Shown: positions 32,740 through 42,935 of the stretch, piece after piece | Numbering within the stretch: position 1 is the first letter of the stretch | Layout of the letters: each line of letters starts with the position of its first letter | Assembly: GCA_958370785.1 (NCBI GenBank) | Contig: CATXKN010000004.1 | Span: forward strand, 62,001 to 126,000 | DNA length: 64,000 bases | Direction of reading: 5' to 3' | DNA from: an uncultured Collinsella sp. | GTDB lineage: Bacteria > Actinomycetota > Coriobacteriia > Coriobacteriales > Coriobacteriaceae | The notes under the pieces: generated by a model | Told to the model about the DNA's origin: nothing | Database searches by the model: none | What the model saw: only the letters and a program-made list of their open reading frames with translations | Position numbers and translations under genes: made by a program

Positions 32740-33642
32740 ATGGATCGCAAAAAAGCAATCGCGCTCTCATTTTCCGTTCCCGTCGCATGGGGCTTTTCGT
32801 ACCCCCTCATGAAGATCGGCATGGACAGCATGAACGCCACGAGTATCGTCGCGCTACGCTGCATCATCGCCTTTGCGGCCTGCCTACTGCTCTTCCACAG
32901 GCGCGCGTTCCGTATCAACCGCGATCTTATGGTCCGCGCCGCCATCATCGGCGCCATTATGGCAACCGAGCTCACCTGCATGTGCCTGGGCTCCAGCCTC
33001 ACCTCTGCCTCCACCGCCGGCTTTTTGCAGAGCCTGACGGTCGTGATCGTGCCGTTTGCCAACGCCGCCCTGCTGCGTCGCGCCCCCGAACGCAAAGTGC
33101 TCGTCGGCACCGCCATCGTCACCTGCGGCATGCTGCTGCTCTCGGGCGCCGACTTTACCAGCCTGAATCCCGGCGCGATCATCATGCTGCTCTCGGCCTT
33201 TATCTATGCCGGCCATATCATTGTGGCGAAGCGCTTTGTCGAAGATGTCGACCCGCTGGCCCTGGGCGTTTGGCAGCTGGGCTTCGGCGGCTTATTCTCG
33301 GGTATCGCCGCATTCACCTTTGGCGGTTTCACGCTTCCCGGCACGCCGGGCGAGGTCGCGGTCGTCGTCGCACTCGCACTCATCTGCTCTGCCTATGGCT
33401 TTATCACCCAGACGCTCGTGCAGCCCCACGTGCCCGCCGAGACCACCGGCTTCGCTTTCTCACTCGAGCCGGTCTGCTCTGCCGTCTTCTCGTTCTTCCT
33501 GGTCGGCGAGGTCCTGAGCCCCATCGCCTTCTTTGGCGCCGCCCTCATCCTCACCGGCGTCATGGTGGCAACCGTCGAGCTTCCGCGCCTTCGCGCGCAT
33601 GGACAGGCTCGTATGACAGGAGTGCCCGAGCGCGTCTCGTAA
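32740..33642 (+). CDS. EamA/DMT-family transporter
   Basis: A 300-residue protein with ten hydrophobic segments in two EamA halves (first WGFSYPLMKIGMDSMNATSI, second after residue 150 with SLNPGAIIMLLSAFIYAGHI). It probably exports a small metabolite such as an amino acid. AAAAGGAG precedes the ATG at 32740. Expression is likely set by the divergent LysR regulator. The substrate cannot be deduced. Confidence 0.88.
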   Translation: MDRKKAIALSFSVPVAWGFSYPLMKIGMDSMNATSIVALRCIIAFAACLLLFHRRAFRINRDLMVRAAIIGAIMATELTCMCLGSSLTSASTAGFLQSLTVVIVPFANAALLRRAPERKVLVGTAIVTCGMLLLSGADFTSLNPGAIIMLLSAFIYAGHIIVAKRFVEDVDPLALGVWQLGFGGLFSGIAAFTFGGFTLPGTPGEVAVVVALALICSAYGFITQTLVQPHVPAETTGFAFSLEPVCSAVFSFFLVGEVLSPIAFFGAALILTGVMVATVELPRLRAHGQARMTGVPERVS

Positions 33643-33730
33643 TCCCCACTCCTTATGCAGCCGCGACATAAAGGCAACCGGTGCGCCTTTACAATAGATG
33701 CCAACAGAGCATCTGCCATAAAGGAGCCCC

Positions 33731-34456
33731 ATGGACACCGCAACCCGCGACCGCAACATAGCAACTTGGTTGGGCGATGCGCCGCAGCCGGTACGTGACA
33801 CTACGAACCAGCTGCTCGAGCGCATCGCCCTTTTGCGTGCCGAGCAGACTATCTACCCGGCACAAGACGACATCCTCAATGCCCTCGCCTACACGCCGGC
33901 CGACAAGGTCAAGGTTGTCATCTTGGGTCAAGATCCCTATCACGGACCCAACCAGGCCATGGGACTGTCCTTCTCGGTCCCCGCGACGCAAACCAAGTTG
34001 CCGCCGAGCCTGCGCAACATCTATAAGGAACTCAAAGCCGATCTGGGCTGCCCTATTCCCGCCACGGGAGATCTAACACCATGGGCACAACAGGGCGTCC
34101 TGCTCCTCAACACTACGCTCACCGTGCGCGAGCATGCCGCCAACTCGCACGCCAAACTGGGCTGGAGCACGCTCACCGACTATGTTATCGAACGCTGCTG
34201 CCAGCTGCCCCAGCCGGTAGTCTTTTTGGCATGGGGCCGCTTTGCCCAGCAGATGGTCGAAGGCAAGCTCGTCGCAACTGGCGCGGGCAAGGCAACCGAC
34301 AAGTTCTGCCTGGCCACTACGCATCCCTCGCCGCTTTCGGCCAACCGTGCCACGGCAGAACTCCCTGCTTTTATGGGGTCGCGCCCCTTCTCCGCTGCCA
34401 ATCGGCTACTCGAACAGCACGACTCGACCCCCGTCAACTGGACTTGCCTCGGCTAA
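33731..34456 (+). CDS. ung: uracil-DNA glycosylase, family 1
   Basis: A 241-residue base-excision enzyme removing uracil from DNA. GQDPYHGPNQAMGLSFSV (residues 66-83) carries the catalytic Asp68, LLLNTTLTVREHAANSH the uracil-binding Asn region, and HPSPLSANR the DNA-intercalating loop with catalytic His198. AAGGAG precedes the ATG. Full length. A terminator follows. Confidence 0.96.
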   Translation: MDTATRDRNIATWLGDAPQPVRDTTNQLLERIALLRAEQTIYPAQDDILNALAYTPADKVKVVILGQDPYHGPNQAMGLSFSVPATQTKLPPSLRNIYKELKADLGCPIPATGDLTPWAQQGVLLLNTTLTVREHAANSHAKLGWSTLTDYVIERCCQLPQPVVFLAWGRFAQQMVEGKLVATGAGKATDKFCLATTHPSPLSANRATAELPAFMGSRPFSAANRLLEQHDSTPVNWTCLG

Positions 34457-34470
34457 AAATCGATACATCA

Positions 34471-34512
34471 AAAACGCGCCCGACGGCGATCTTGCCATCG
34501 GGCGCGTTTTGT
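34471..34512. terminator. bidirectional terminator
   Basis: AAAACGCGCCCGA (34471-34483) pairs with TCGGGCGCGTTTT (34498-34510) between the convergent ung and SDR genes. Confidence 0.92.
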
Positions 34513-35192
34513 TACTCGGGCCAGATAAACTGGGTGCGGCCGGCCTCGCCGCCATCGATCAGCAGGCTCTGCCCGGTCATAAACCGGTTGGTCACGCCCA
34601 CAAAGTAGATCCACTCGGCAATCTCTTGGGCGGTGGCCCAACGCTTAAGCGGCGTGAGCTCCATAATCTGGTTCCACAGGTGCTCGTCTTCCATCACGCA
34701 ACGGTTGAGCGGCGTGATAACGCCACCCGGGTCCACACTGTTGGCGATGGCCTGCGGCGCCAGGCGGTTTGCAAGGTTCTTGGTGTAGGCGATAACGCCG
34801 CCCTTGCTGGCAGCATAGGCGGGAAACTCCGATCCCGTATGTCCGCTCGCCGACCCCACATTGACCACGGATTTGATAGCCGGCGCTGGCTTGGCGGCAA
34901 GCCCCTTCCCCACAAAGGCGTAGCGCTCGGTCACGTTGATGGTGCCACACAGGTTGGCGGCGATGTCGTCAGCCGAATCCTGCGTGCCGGCAACGTTCAC
35001 GATCACCTGAGGCTCAAGGTCGCCTGGAAACGAGTCTGGCTCGCGGACATCAACGATCAGATGGCGGTAGCGCTCGTGTTCGATCGTCGCCGGCAGCAGA
35101 TCAAAGCCCACGACCTCGTGACCTTCGTCCAAAAAGCACCGCACGCACGCGGCTCCGATACCGCCCGATGCGCCCGTGATCAAAACCCGCAT
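34512..35192 (-). CDS. short-chain dehydrogenase/reductase
   Basis: A 226-residue NAD(P)-dependent oxidoreductase. TGASGGIGAACV (residues 7-18) is the cofactor loop, NVAGTQ replaces the usual NNAG, and the active site shows Ser in VGSASGHTG and YAASK. The C-terminal GQSLLIDGGEA is standard. A G-x-D pattern (VVGFDLLP) suggests NAD preference. It starts 9 bases after the transporter gene stop, so both share a transcript under the candidate preQ1 riboswitch. Substrate unknown. Confidence 0.9.
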   Translation of the reverse strand: MRVLITGASGGIGAACVRCFLDEGHEVVGFDLLPATIEHERYRHLIVDVREPDSFPGDLEPQVIVNVAGTQDSADDIAANLCGTINVTERYAFVGKGLAAKPAPAIKSVVNVGSASGHTGSEFPAYAASKGGVIAYTKNLANRLAPQAIANSVDPGGVITPLNRCVMEDEHLWNQIMELTPLKRWATAQEIAEWIYFVGVTNRFMTGQSLLIDGGEAGRTQFIWPE

Positions 35193-35201
35193 ACTTGCTC
35201 C

Positions 35202-35924
35202 TTAGGCGGTTGCGTGGCGCTCGAGGTACTCGGAGCCCACATTCTCGCGCTCCCAGCCGCGCACGACCTTGTAGCCCACGGGGCTCAGGAAGACCTCGCA
35301 CAGCAGCTCGGCAACAGCGCCGGTCAGCGAGCACATAAGGACCTGTACCCAGGTCCAACCAAAGAACGTGTGGCTTACCACAATGGCAAAGACCAGGTTG
35401 TCGATAAACTGGCCAACGCCCGTAGACACATAGGAGCGGAAGGCGAAGCTCGCAAAGTTATTCTTTTTGAGCATGCGGCCGAGCGACTGGTTGAGCGTGG
35501 AGTTAACCACGGCAGAAACGAGCATTGCCAGCGAAGAGCCCAGCACCACGTACCAGGTGCCGCCGATAGTGGCGTTAAGGGCGGTGTTGACCTCAATCAT
35601 ACCCGTGTCGTAGTAAGCGCCCCACATGCCGGGCGTGAGCGAGCATGCCCAAAAGCACAGGCTCACGGCAAGGTTGACCAGCAGCGCGAGGATAGAAATT
35701 TTGATGGATGCCTTGGCACCAAAGCGCTTGCAGATCATGTCCTGGCACAAAAACGAGACCCAGCTCACCACAAAGCCGCAATCGAGTGCCAGATAAGGCA
35801 GGCTGATAAGCTCTTTGTTGGCCAGCAGGTTCATCATGATGACGCTCACGAAAAACAGCGAAACCGTTGCCGCGGGAATGCTCCGCAACAGGACCTTGTA
35901 GTCCTCCATGACCTTCTTGATCAT
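35202..35924 (-). CDS. VUT-family queuosine-precursor transporter (YhhQ/QueT-like)
   Basis: A 240-residue membrane protein with six or seven helices. The DUF165/VUT pattern is visible in MMNLLANKELISLP, FLCQDMICKRFGAKAS and FRSYVSTGVGQFIDNLVFAIV. Members import queuine, preQ0 or preQ1 by an energy-coupled or secondary mechanism. GGAG precedes the ATG at 35924. A pseudoknot-like leader upstream resembles a preQ1 riboswitch, which strengthens the assignment. It heads an operon with the SDR gene. Confidence 0.85.
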   Translation of the reverse strand: MIKKVMEDYKVLLRSIPAATVSLFFVSVIMMNLLANKELISLPYLALDCGFVVSWVSFLCQDMICKRFGAKASIKISILALLVNLAVSLCFWACSLTPGMWGAYYDTGMIEVNTALNATIGGTWYVVLGSSLAMLVSAVVNSTLNQSLGRMLKKNNFASFAFRSYVSTGVGQFIDNLVFAIVVSHTFFGWTWVQVLMCSLTGAVAELLCEVFLSPVGYKVVRGWERENVGSEYLERHATA

Positions 35925-35929
35925 TATGT

Positions 35930-35980
35930 ACTCCTTTGGTTTTAGGTTTAACGAGCAGGATATCGGACCCGAACTGCTCG
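35930..35980 (-). promoter_or_regulatory. candidate preQ1-I riboswitch
   Basis: On the minus strand CGAGCAG (35974-35980) pairs with CTGCTCG (35952-35958), enclosing a 15-base loop, UUCGGGUCCGAUAUC. The tail GUUAAACCUAAAACC runs straight into AAAGGAG. Loop GGGU can pair with ACCU of the tail to give the H-type pseudoknot of class I preQ1 aptamers, burying the ribosome binding site. Its position before a queuosine-precursor transporter fits. Loop bases differ from the commonest consensus. Confidence 0.5.
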
Positions 35981-36080
35981 GACGTCCCGGTCTTGAGACG
36001 ACGGTGGGTATGATAGCCGCTCACACGGCATCAGGCAAGCAAACGGCGCGGCAGCCCCGCAGGGCCACCGTGCCGATGCG

Positions 36081-37694
<1,614 letters not shown>

Positions 37695-37839
37695 GCGGAT
37701 CCTTTCTTGCATTGAGTGCATTACGTCGTTGTAACCGCACTATTGTAGCCGCGAAATCCCGTTTTAGAGCGCCTATCAGGACAAATTCATCAGATGGGGC
37801 ATGGGGTAGCAGTCGATGGCGGCACTCCGCAGCAGTTTG
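37695..37839. other. prfC upstream region
   Basis: No gene is seen. On the minus strand TTGTAACGACG and an A/T-rich patch near 37740 could be part of the prfC promoter, but no clear box pair was identified. The hairpin array starts at its right end. Confidence 0.35.
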
Positions 37840-38136
37840 TCTCGATCTGTAACATCTAGACGGTTTTTGAACCTCTACCTGTTACAGATTTAGACAACCA
37901 GGTGGGCGTCCCAGAAAGATCTCGATCTGTAACATCTAGCCACTCAAAACGGGTCCATCTGTTACAGATTGAGATATAAGGGTAGACGGGTGGCCAATGT
38001 CTCGATCTATAACATCTACCAGCCAAAATCTTCTCCAGTTGTTACAGATTTAGACAAACAGGTGGGGCCCGCCAGCAAAATCTCAATCTGTAACAGGTAG
38101 CCGTCCAAATCGGTTCCAGATGTTACAGATTGAGAT
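37840..38136. repeat. array of four hairpins with 80-81 bp period
   Basis: Units begin at 37840, 37920, 38000 and 38081. Each has a left arm close to TCTCGATCTGTAACATCTAG, a variable loop of about 19 bases and a right arm close to TCTGTTACAGATTGAGA, then a 20-26 base linker (for example CAGGTGGGCGTCCCAGAAAGA). The eight half-sites share ATCTGTAACA. The array sits between prfC and the GntR-ABC operon and contains no plausible gene. Confidence 0.92.
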
Positions 38137-38168
38137 GGATGAACGAACGGACAATCCCCATTTGCCTC

Positions 38169-38219
38169 TTGCGTAACTGTGCATAGTGTATATATACTGT
38201 GCTTACCGGTTATATACAC
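38169..38219 (+). promoter_or_regulatory. promoter and GntR-type operator
   Basis: TTGCGT (38169-38174) and TATACT (38193-38198) with an 18-base spacer form a sigma-70 promoter. An inverted repeat GTGTATATA (38186-38194) and TATATACAC (38211-38219) straddles the -10, as expected for autoregulation by the GntR protein encoded directly downstream. Confidence 0.7.
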
Positions 38220-38246
38220 GTGTAGCCCAACAGCTAAGGAGCCGCT

Positions 38247-38627
38247 GTGGACATCATCCTATCCAATTCGAGCGACAAGCCCATCTACGAGCAAATAGCC
38301 TCGCAGGTCAAAGCTCAGATCCTTTCGGGCACACTCGCTGCGGGAGCCAAACTCCCCAGCATCCGCGCACTCGCGAGCGATCTTGGCGTGAGTGTCATCA
38401 CCACCAAGCGCGCCTACGCCGACCTAGAGCAACTCGGGTTTATCTGCACCGTGCAGGGCAAGGGCTGCTTTGTCGCCGGGGGCAACCAGGAACTCTTGCG
38501 CGAAAACCAGCTCTGCCATATCGAAGAGCTACTTGCGAAAGCGGCGAGCCAAGCCGAAACCCTGGGCCTCACGCGCGACAAGCTGCACGAGATGCTCGAC
38601 CTGGTAGCCCCCGAAACTATGCAGTAG
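38247..38627 (+). CDS. GntR-family (YtrA subfamily) regulator
   Basis: A 126-residue regulator. The winged HTH covers residues 1-75 (PIYEQIASQVKAQILSGTL, LPSIRALASDLGVS, TTKRAYADLEQLGFI), followed by a short helical C-terminus of about 45 residues, which defines the YtrA subfamily. The GTG at 38247 follows TAAGGAG at 5 bases. YtrA-type repressors control adjacent ABC transporters, and here an ATPase and a permease gene follow with gaps of 23 and -4 bases. Confidence 0.9.
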   Translation: MDIILSNSSDKPIYEQIASQVKAQILSGTLAAGAKLPSIRALASDLGVSVITTKRAYADLEQLGFICTVQGKGCFVAGGNQELLRENQLCHIEELLAKAASQAETLGLTRDKLHEMLDLVAPETMQ

Positions 38628-38650
38628 CCATCTGCAAGAAAGGCTATGCC

Positions 38651-39532
38651 ATGCAAAACCTTTTAGAACTCAAAGGTATCTCACGCCGTGTGAGCGACCG
38701 CTTTTCGCTGCGCGACGTCACGCTTGCCGTGGAACCCGGCCAGATTGTTGGCTTTGTGGGCGCAAACGGCGCCGGCAAAACCACGACGATTCGAGCCGCG
38801 CTCGGGCTTATAAAGCTCGATGCCGGCGAGGTGCACCTGTTTGGGCAGCGCTGTGGCGCCGACGCGCCCGATGAAACGCAGCGTTGCCTGCGCACTCGTG
38901 TCGGCCTCGTGCTGGACACATGCCCCTTCCCTTCCACACTCAAGGTGACCGAAGTTGAGGCACTCGTAAGCCCGGCATACCCCACCTGGAGCCACGACAC
39001 CTTCTCCAGCCTCATCGACCGATTTGGCCTCGATCCCAAGGCAAAGGTCAAGGACCTCTCCCGCGGCATGGGCATGAAGCTGCAGCTTGCCTGCGCGCTC
39101 AGCCACAAGGCCAAACTGCTCGTTTTGGACGAAGCCACCGCGGGCCTCGATCCCATGGCACGCGAGGAGCTGCTTGATGAGCTGCTTGCCTTTGTCGCCG
39201 ACGGCCAGCACAGCGTGCTGCTCTCGAGCCACATTACATCCGACCTCGATCGCGCCGCTGATCGCGTCATCTGCATCGATAATGGCTCGATTATTTTTGA
39301 CCTGCCGCGCGAGGATATTACCGACCGCGCTGGCATCGCCCACTGTACCCAAGCACAGGCCGCCGAGCTTATGGCTTGCGTCGAAGGCGCCCGTGCCGCC
39401 CGCCATGCCTACAGCGTGGACGTGCTCGTGCCCAACCGTCGCGATACGCTCGAGGCCTTCCCCGAGATTCCCTGCGATCGGGCAACCATTGATGACTATC
39501 TTCGCCTCATGCTGAAAGGAGCTTCGAAATGA
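38651..39532 (+). CDS. ABC transporter ATP-binding protein (YtrB-like)
   Basis: A 293-residue ATPase. Walker A GANGAGKTT is at about residues 37-45, the signature LSRGMGMKLQLA near 137, Walker B LLVLDEATAGLDP follows, and the H-loop reads SSHIT. The signature is the atypical LSRGM used by YtrB/EcsA-like exporters. The ATG at 38651 follows AAAGG; a longer frame into the upstream gene is not credible. It pairs with the permease gene that overlaps its stop (ATGA). Confidence 0.92.
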   Translation: MQNLLELKGISRRVSDRFSLRDVTLAVEPGQIVGFVGANGAGKTTTIRAALGLIKLDAGEVHLFGQRCGADAPDETQRCLRTRVGLVLDTCPFPSTLKVTEVEALVSPAYPTWSHDTFSSLIDRFGLDPKAKVKDLSRGMGMKLQLACALSHKAKLLVLDEATAGLDPMAREELLDELLAFVADGQHSVLLSSHITSDLDRAADRVICIDNGSIIFDLPREDITDRAGIAHCTQAQAAELMACVEGARAARHAYSVDVLVPNRRDTLEAFPEIPCDRATIDDYLRLMLKGASK

Positions 39533-40227
39533 AACGCGCCTTTATGTCCGAGCTCGCCATCGTTCGCACGCTTATCCCAAGCATCGCGGGCGTCAGCCTG
39601 TTCATCTTCGTTGTGTTGACCCTTGCCAACGCGTCGGATGGCGATTCCGGCATGAGCGCCGGCGCCTGCGCGGTCAGCGCCATGTCGCCCATCATGGTCA
39701 TGAGCTCGCTGGCCGGCTTCGACAATCAAAATGGCTGGGAGCGTTATCGGGCAACGCTGCCCTTCTCGCGCAAAGACATTATTTGCGCACGCTACCTGAG
39801 CGTTATTGTCTTCTCGGCTGTCATGACGTGCGCCGCCGCGCTTCTGAGCATCGTCTCCATCCCGCTATTCAACAGCGTGGGCATCCCCTCGACGGGACAG
39901 ACGGTCTTTGAGATCGCTATAGCCTCGGCAGCATCGATGCTCATCTCCCTCATGATGGTGTTTTTGGCACAGCCGCTGTTCTTCCGATTTGGACACATGG
40001 AGGCGCTGCGCCTATCCGTCGGCCTGCTTGCCCTGCTCTGGTGCCTTGCCATTGCCACGTTGAGCTCCTCCAACCCCATCAGCAACTGGCTCATGTCGAT
40101 TGCCGGGGCAAATCCCGATCCCGCCGTCCTTGGCTGTCTGTGCGCAGGCATCGCCACACTTGCCCTCGCGCTATGTGCAATCAGCTACACCGTCAGCACC
40201 AAGGTTTATCGAGCACGCGATCTGTAA
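39529..40227 (+). CDS. ABC-2-type permease
   Basis: A 232-residue membrane protein with six hydrophobic segments. MSSLAGFDNQNGWERYRATLPFSRKDIICARYL is the loop typical of ABC-2 membrane subunits of small exporters, followed by paired helices and a C-terminal basic tail YRARDL. It overlaps the ATPase gene by 4 bases and completes the GntR-ATPase-permease unit. Substrate unknown; YtrABC-type systems respond to cell-envelope-active compounds. Confidence 0.85.
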   Translation: MKRAFMSELAIVRTLIPSIAGVSLFIFVVLTLANASDGDSGMSAGACAVSAMSPIMVMSSLAGFDNQNGWERYRATLPFSRKDIICARYLSVIVFSAVMTCAAALLSIVSIPLFNSVGIPSTGQTVFEIAIASAASMLISLMMVFLAQPLFFRFGHMEALRLSVGLLALLWCLAIATLSSSNPISNWLMSIAGANPDPAVLGCLCAGIATLALALCAISYTVSTKVYRARDL

Positions 40228-40355
40228 TCGACGGCTAAAAAAGCTTAGGTGGTACCCCGCTTATTTTTTCAATGAAACGAGGCGGCATAGCGTCACCACC
40301 GCCCTTCACGGCAGGCCGTCTAGTTCTTGGCAACCAAAAAGACACCGTCAGCATA

Positions 40356-40539
40356 TCGAAGGTGAATACTTTTCCGAGAAGTGAACGAGTAAAAACAGTG
40401 CCCTGTAGCATCGACATTTTTAAGGACTCAATTCCTGCGGTTTTTGTCTAAGAATCCTGCAGTTTTGTTCGAAAAAAGTGTGCATGTTCCAGGGGTCCAG
40501 ATTTACTCGTTCACTTCGCGGAAAACCATTCACCTTCGA
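40356..40539. mobile_element. MITE-like 184-bp element with 38-bp terminal inverted repeats, copy 1
   Basis: The left end (40356-40393) contains TACTTTTCCGAGAAGTGAAC; the right end (40502-40539) is its inverse with 3 mismatches in 38. Inside are CTGCGG/CTGCAG-type blocks near 40436 and 40458 and a GGGGTCC near 40493. It encodes no transposase. Copy 2 is at 59162-59337. The rest of 40228-40677 holds no gene: 40228-40355 is featureless apart from a T-rich run at 40263. Confidence 0.75.
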
Positions 40540-40677
40540 TTCGAGCCTTAACCAAATGCCCTCTCGAACTATGGCCCCTGTCTCACCACAGCGATATCAA
40601 AGCTTCATGGCGGGACGGTATCATCGGACGAGCGCCGTAAATCTGGCGCGGTCGTTCTTTGGGGAGGCATTTCACCC

Positions 40678-41553
40678 GTGTCGTGGGTCGCAGCAGCATT
40701 TGTGTCGGCTTTCTTTGCCGGCGTCACATCTGTCCTGGCCAAATGCGGCATCAAGCAGACCGACTCCGATGTCGCGACGGCCATTCGCACCTGCGTGGTG
40801 CTCGTTTTCGCCTGGGCAATGGCGGGCATTTCTGGATCCATTGGAACCATCGGCAGCATCGAACCCAGATCTTGGCTCTTTCTCGTCCTCTCGGGACTCG
40901 CTACCGGTGCTTCGTGGATCTGTTACTTTAAGGCGTTGGGCATCGGAGACGTCAATAAGGTCGTACCGGTCGACAAGATGAGCACCGTACTCGCCGCACT
41001 GATCGCCATCGTACTTTTTGGCGAGACGAGCAACCTTGCGGTTAAGCTCGTGGGAACCGCTGTCATCACCCTCGGCACGTTTTTAATGATCGAGAAGAAG
41101 CAGTCTGCCGGACCCGAGCAGCAGCAAGACCGGACCTGGCTCGCTTACGCCCTCGGCGCCGCCGTGTTCGCGGCGCTCACGTCCATCCTTGCCAAGGCTG
41201 GCATCGAAGGCGTCGAATCCAGCCTGGCCACGGCAATCCGCACCTGCGTGGTACTGGTTATGGCATGGGCGATCGTGGCAGCCAAGGGAAAACTGGATCA
41301 GGTCGCGCACGCTGACCGGCGCGAACTCACATTTCTCGCAACATCGGGCATCGCGACCGGAGCATCGTGGCTGCTCTATTACTACGCCATCGCCACAGGC
41401 CAGGTGAGCGTCGTGGTGCAGATCGACAAACTATCGATTGTCGTATCGGTACTATTTGCGCGCCTGGCATTCAACGAAAAACTCTCACGACGCAACGCCA
41501 TCGGTCTCGCCCTCATCGTCCTGGGCACCGCCGCGCTCGCGGTTTGGAAATAG
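40678..41553 (+). CDS. EamA/DMT-family transporter with conspicuous internal duplication
   Basis: A 291-residue protein with ten hydrophobic segments. The two halves are unusually alike: LAKCGIKQTDSDVATAIRTC at about residues 20-39 and LAKAGIEGVESSLATAIRTC at about 170-189, each followed by VVLV-AWA and later by SGxATGASWxxYxxA. This is the usual EamA duplication but with little divergence. The GTG at 40678 follows GGGGAGG at 10 bases, a long spacer. Probably exports a metabolite; monocistronic. Confidence 0.85.
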   Translation: MSWVAAAFVSAFFAGVTSVLAKCGIKQTDSDVATAIRTCVVLVFAWAMAGISGSIGTIGSIEPRSWLFLVLSGLATGASWICYFKALGIGDVNKVVPVDKMSTVLAALIAIVLFGETSNLAVKLVGTAVITLGTFLMIEKKQSAGPEQQQDRTWLAYALGAAVFAALTSILAKAGIEGVESSLATAIRTCVVLVMAWAIVAAKGKLDQVAHADRRELTFLATSGIATGASWLLYYYAIATGQVSVVVQIDKLSIVVSVLFARLAFNEKLSRRNAIGLALIVLGTAALAVWK

Positions 41554-41645
41554 CGCCGATTCCGAGCGAGATCTAGGCGCTCGCAAATCCATGACACAGC
41601 GCCACACCGGGCCTAGGGTGCTTGTATCGACCGTACGCTGTCGTG

Positions 41646-42935
41646 CTACTTGCGCAGCGGCTTGGGCAGCGGAATGCCGGCGGCGATAACGGCGGCGATG
41701 ATCATGCAGACGATACCCTTGAGTGGGAAGCACATGAGCAGCAGGCCCACGACCATGACGGGCTGGCGCATGACCGCACCCATCGTCGATGCCGTGCAGA
41801 CGGCGACGCAAAAGACCGGATCTGCGCCGGTGAGGATGGCCAGGCCATAGCCCAGGCTTACGCCCGAGAAGATAACCGGGAAGAAGTGACCGCCGCGCCA
41901 ACCAAGGTTGATGAGGGCGGGGGTCAGCATGGCCTTGACAAGACCGGTCGCGATAAGCACGCCGGCGGGAATGGTCAGATAGGTTTCCATGAGCACGTCG
42001 GCCTGGGTCTCGCCGGCAAACATGGTATAGGGCAGGACCGTGCCACAGATGGCGAGCGCCAGACCGGCTAGCATGGCCTTGACGACAGGACGCTCCCCTA
42101 TTGCATGGGACAGTGCCTCGCTTGCATGCTCAGAGACAAAGTACAGCCAGCCGCAGATTGTTCCGATCAACGACAGAGGGACGAGCCAGGTAAGCTCCAG
42201 GTTGCCCACCTCGGCGGACTCGAACCTGGGCATGCCCATGCCGCCGCCCACAAGCTGGCCAAGCAGCAGGTAGGTGCCCAGACCGCCGGCAATCGCAATG
42301 CCGTAGACCACCGTCTTTTGCGCCTTGGGCAGCTTGATCGTGATCTCGTCGGACGCAGAGCCCTCGTCGCCGTCGGCGCTACCGGCGAGCGGTGCCACAA
42401 AGCCAAAGACGGGCGCGGTAAAGAGCGCCGTCAGCGCGGCCTGGGTGCCCAACAGCGTGAGCTCCCTAAACTCGGCGCCAAAGCGGCGCATGCGGTCGCC
42501 AACCCAGCTGCACAGACCCGCGATAACGCCGGTCAGGCCGGCCTCCGGTCCAATACTTCCGCCAAACAGCAGCGGCAGCAATGCCGCGAGCGAAAGCTTG
42601 CCCAGATTGTCGTACGGGTAGCGACCGTCTTGCTTAACCTTAGCCATCACCTGGTTGAGGTCATCGGTCTTGGTGCCTGTCATCTTTTCGTACAGACCGA
42701 TTAACAGGCCGCCCAGCAGGCAGACGAAAAACGGGTACGGCAAAAAGCCAAACGGGCCGCTGGCAAGCTCGGGCGAAGAGACGCCCAGCGCGTGCGGAAT
42801 CTCGGTCCATAGATAGTCGATACCGTGCTCCATCGCAAAAAAGAACAGCCAGACCGCGGCACCTGCGAACGCACCGGTCACGGCAACGCTAGCTAAAAAC
42901 AGCGCGCGGTTTGTGGGTTTGGCAAGGTTGTCCAT
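41646..42935 (-). CDS. CLC-family chloride channel/antiporter
   Basis: A 429-residue membrane protein with about ten helices. The anion-selectivity motifs are present: FGGSIGPEAGL (GxxPE motif, with Ile where many have Arg) near residue 125 and GGHFFPVIFSG (GxFxP) near 350. No CBS domains follow. GGGAGG precedes the ATG at 42935. Prokaryotic members exchange Cl- for H+ in acid resistance; fluoride-type CLCs have a different selectivity loop and a riboswitch, neither of which was seen. Confidence 0.88.
   Translation of the reverse strand: MDNLAKPTNRALFLASVAVTGAFAGAAVWLFFFAMEHGIDYLWTEIPHALGVSSPELASGPFGFLPYPFFVCLLGGLLIGLYEKMTGTKTDDLNQVMAKVKQDGRYPYDNLGKLSLAALLPLLFGGSIGPEAGLTGVIAGLCSWVGDRMRRFGAEFRELTLLGTQAALTALFTAPVFGFVAPLAGSADGDEGSASDEITIKLPKAQKTVVYGIAIAGGLGTYLLLGQLVGGGMGMPRFESAEVGNLELTWLVPLSLIGTICGWLYFVSEHASEALSHAIGERPVVKAMLAGLALAICGTVLPYTMFAGETQADVLMETYLTIPAGVLIATGLVKAMLTPALINLGWRGGHFFPVIFSGVSLGYGLAILTGADPVFCVAVCTASTMGAVMRQPVMVVGLLLMCFPLKGIVCMIIAAVIAAGIPLPKPLRK

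Noticed and set aside
37840..38136. CRISPR array
   Set aside because: Only four units, 80-base period, and the conserved parts are inverted arms around variable loops. No cas genes are nearby.
40235..40417. 60-residue frame at the left end of the first MITE-like element
   Set aside because: It is created by the terminal inverted repeat and has no ribosome binding site or homologous context.
40356..40539. Insertion sequence with its own transposase
   Set aside because: The element is only 184 bases and no transposase gene lies in either copy or next to them.
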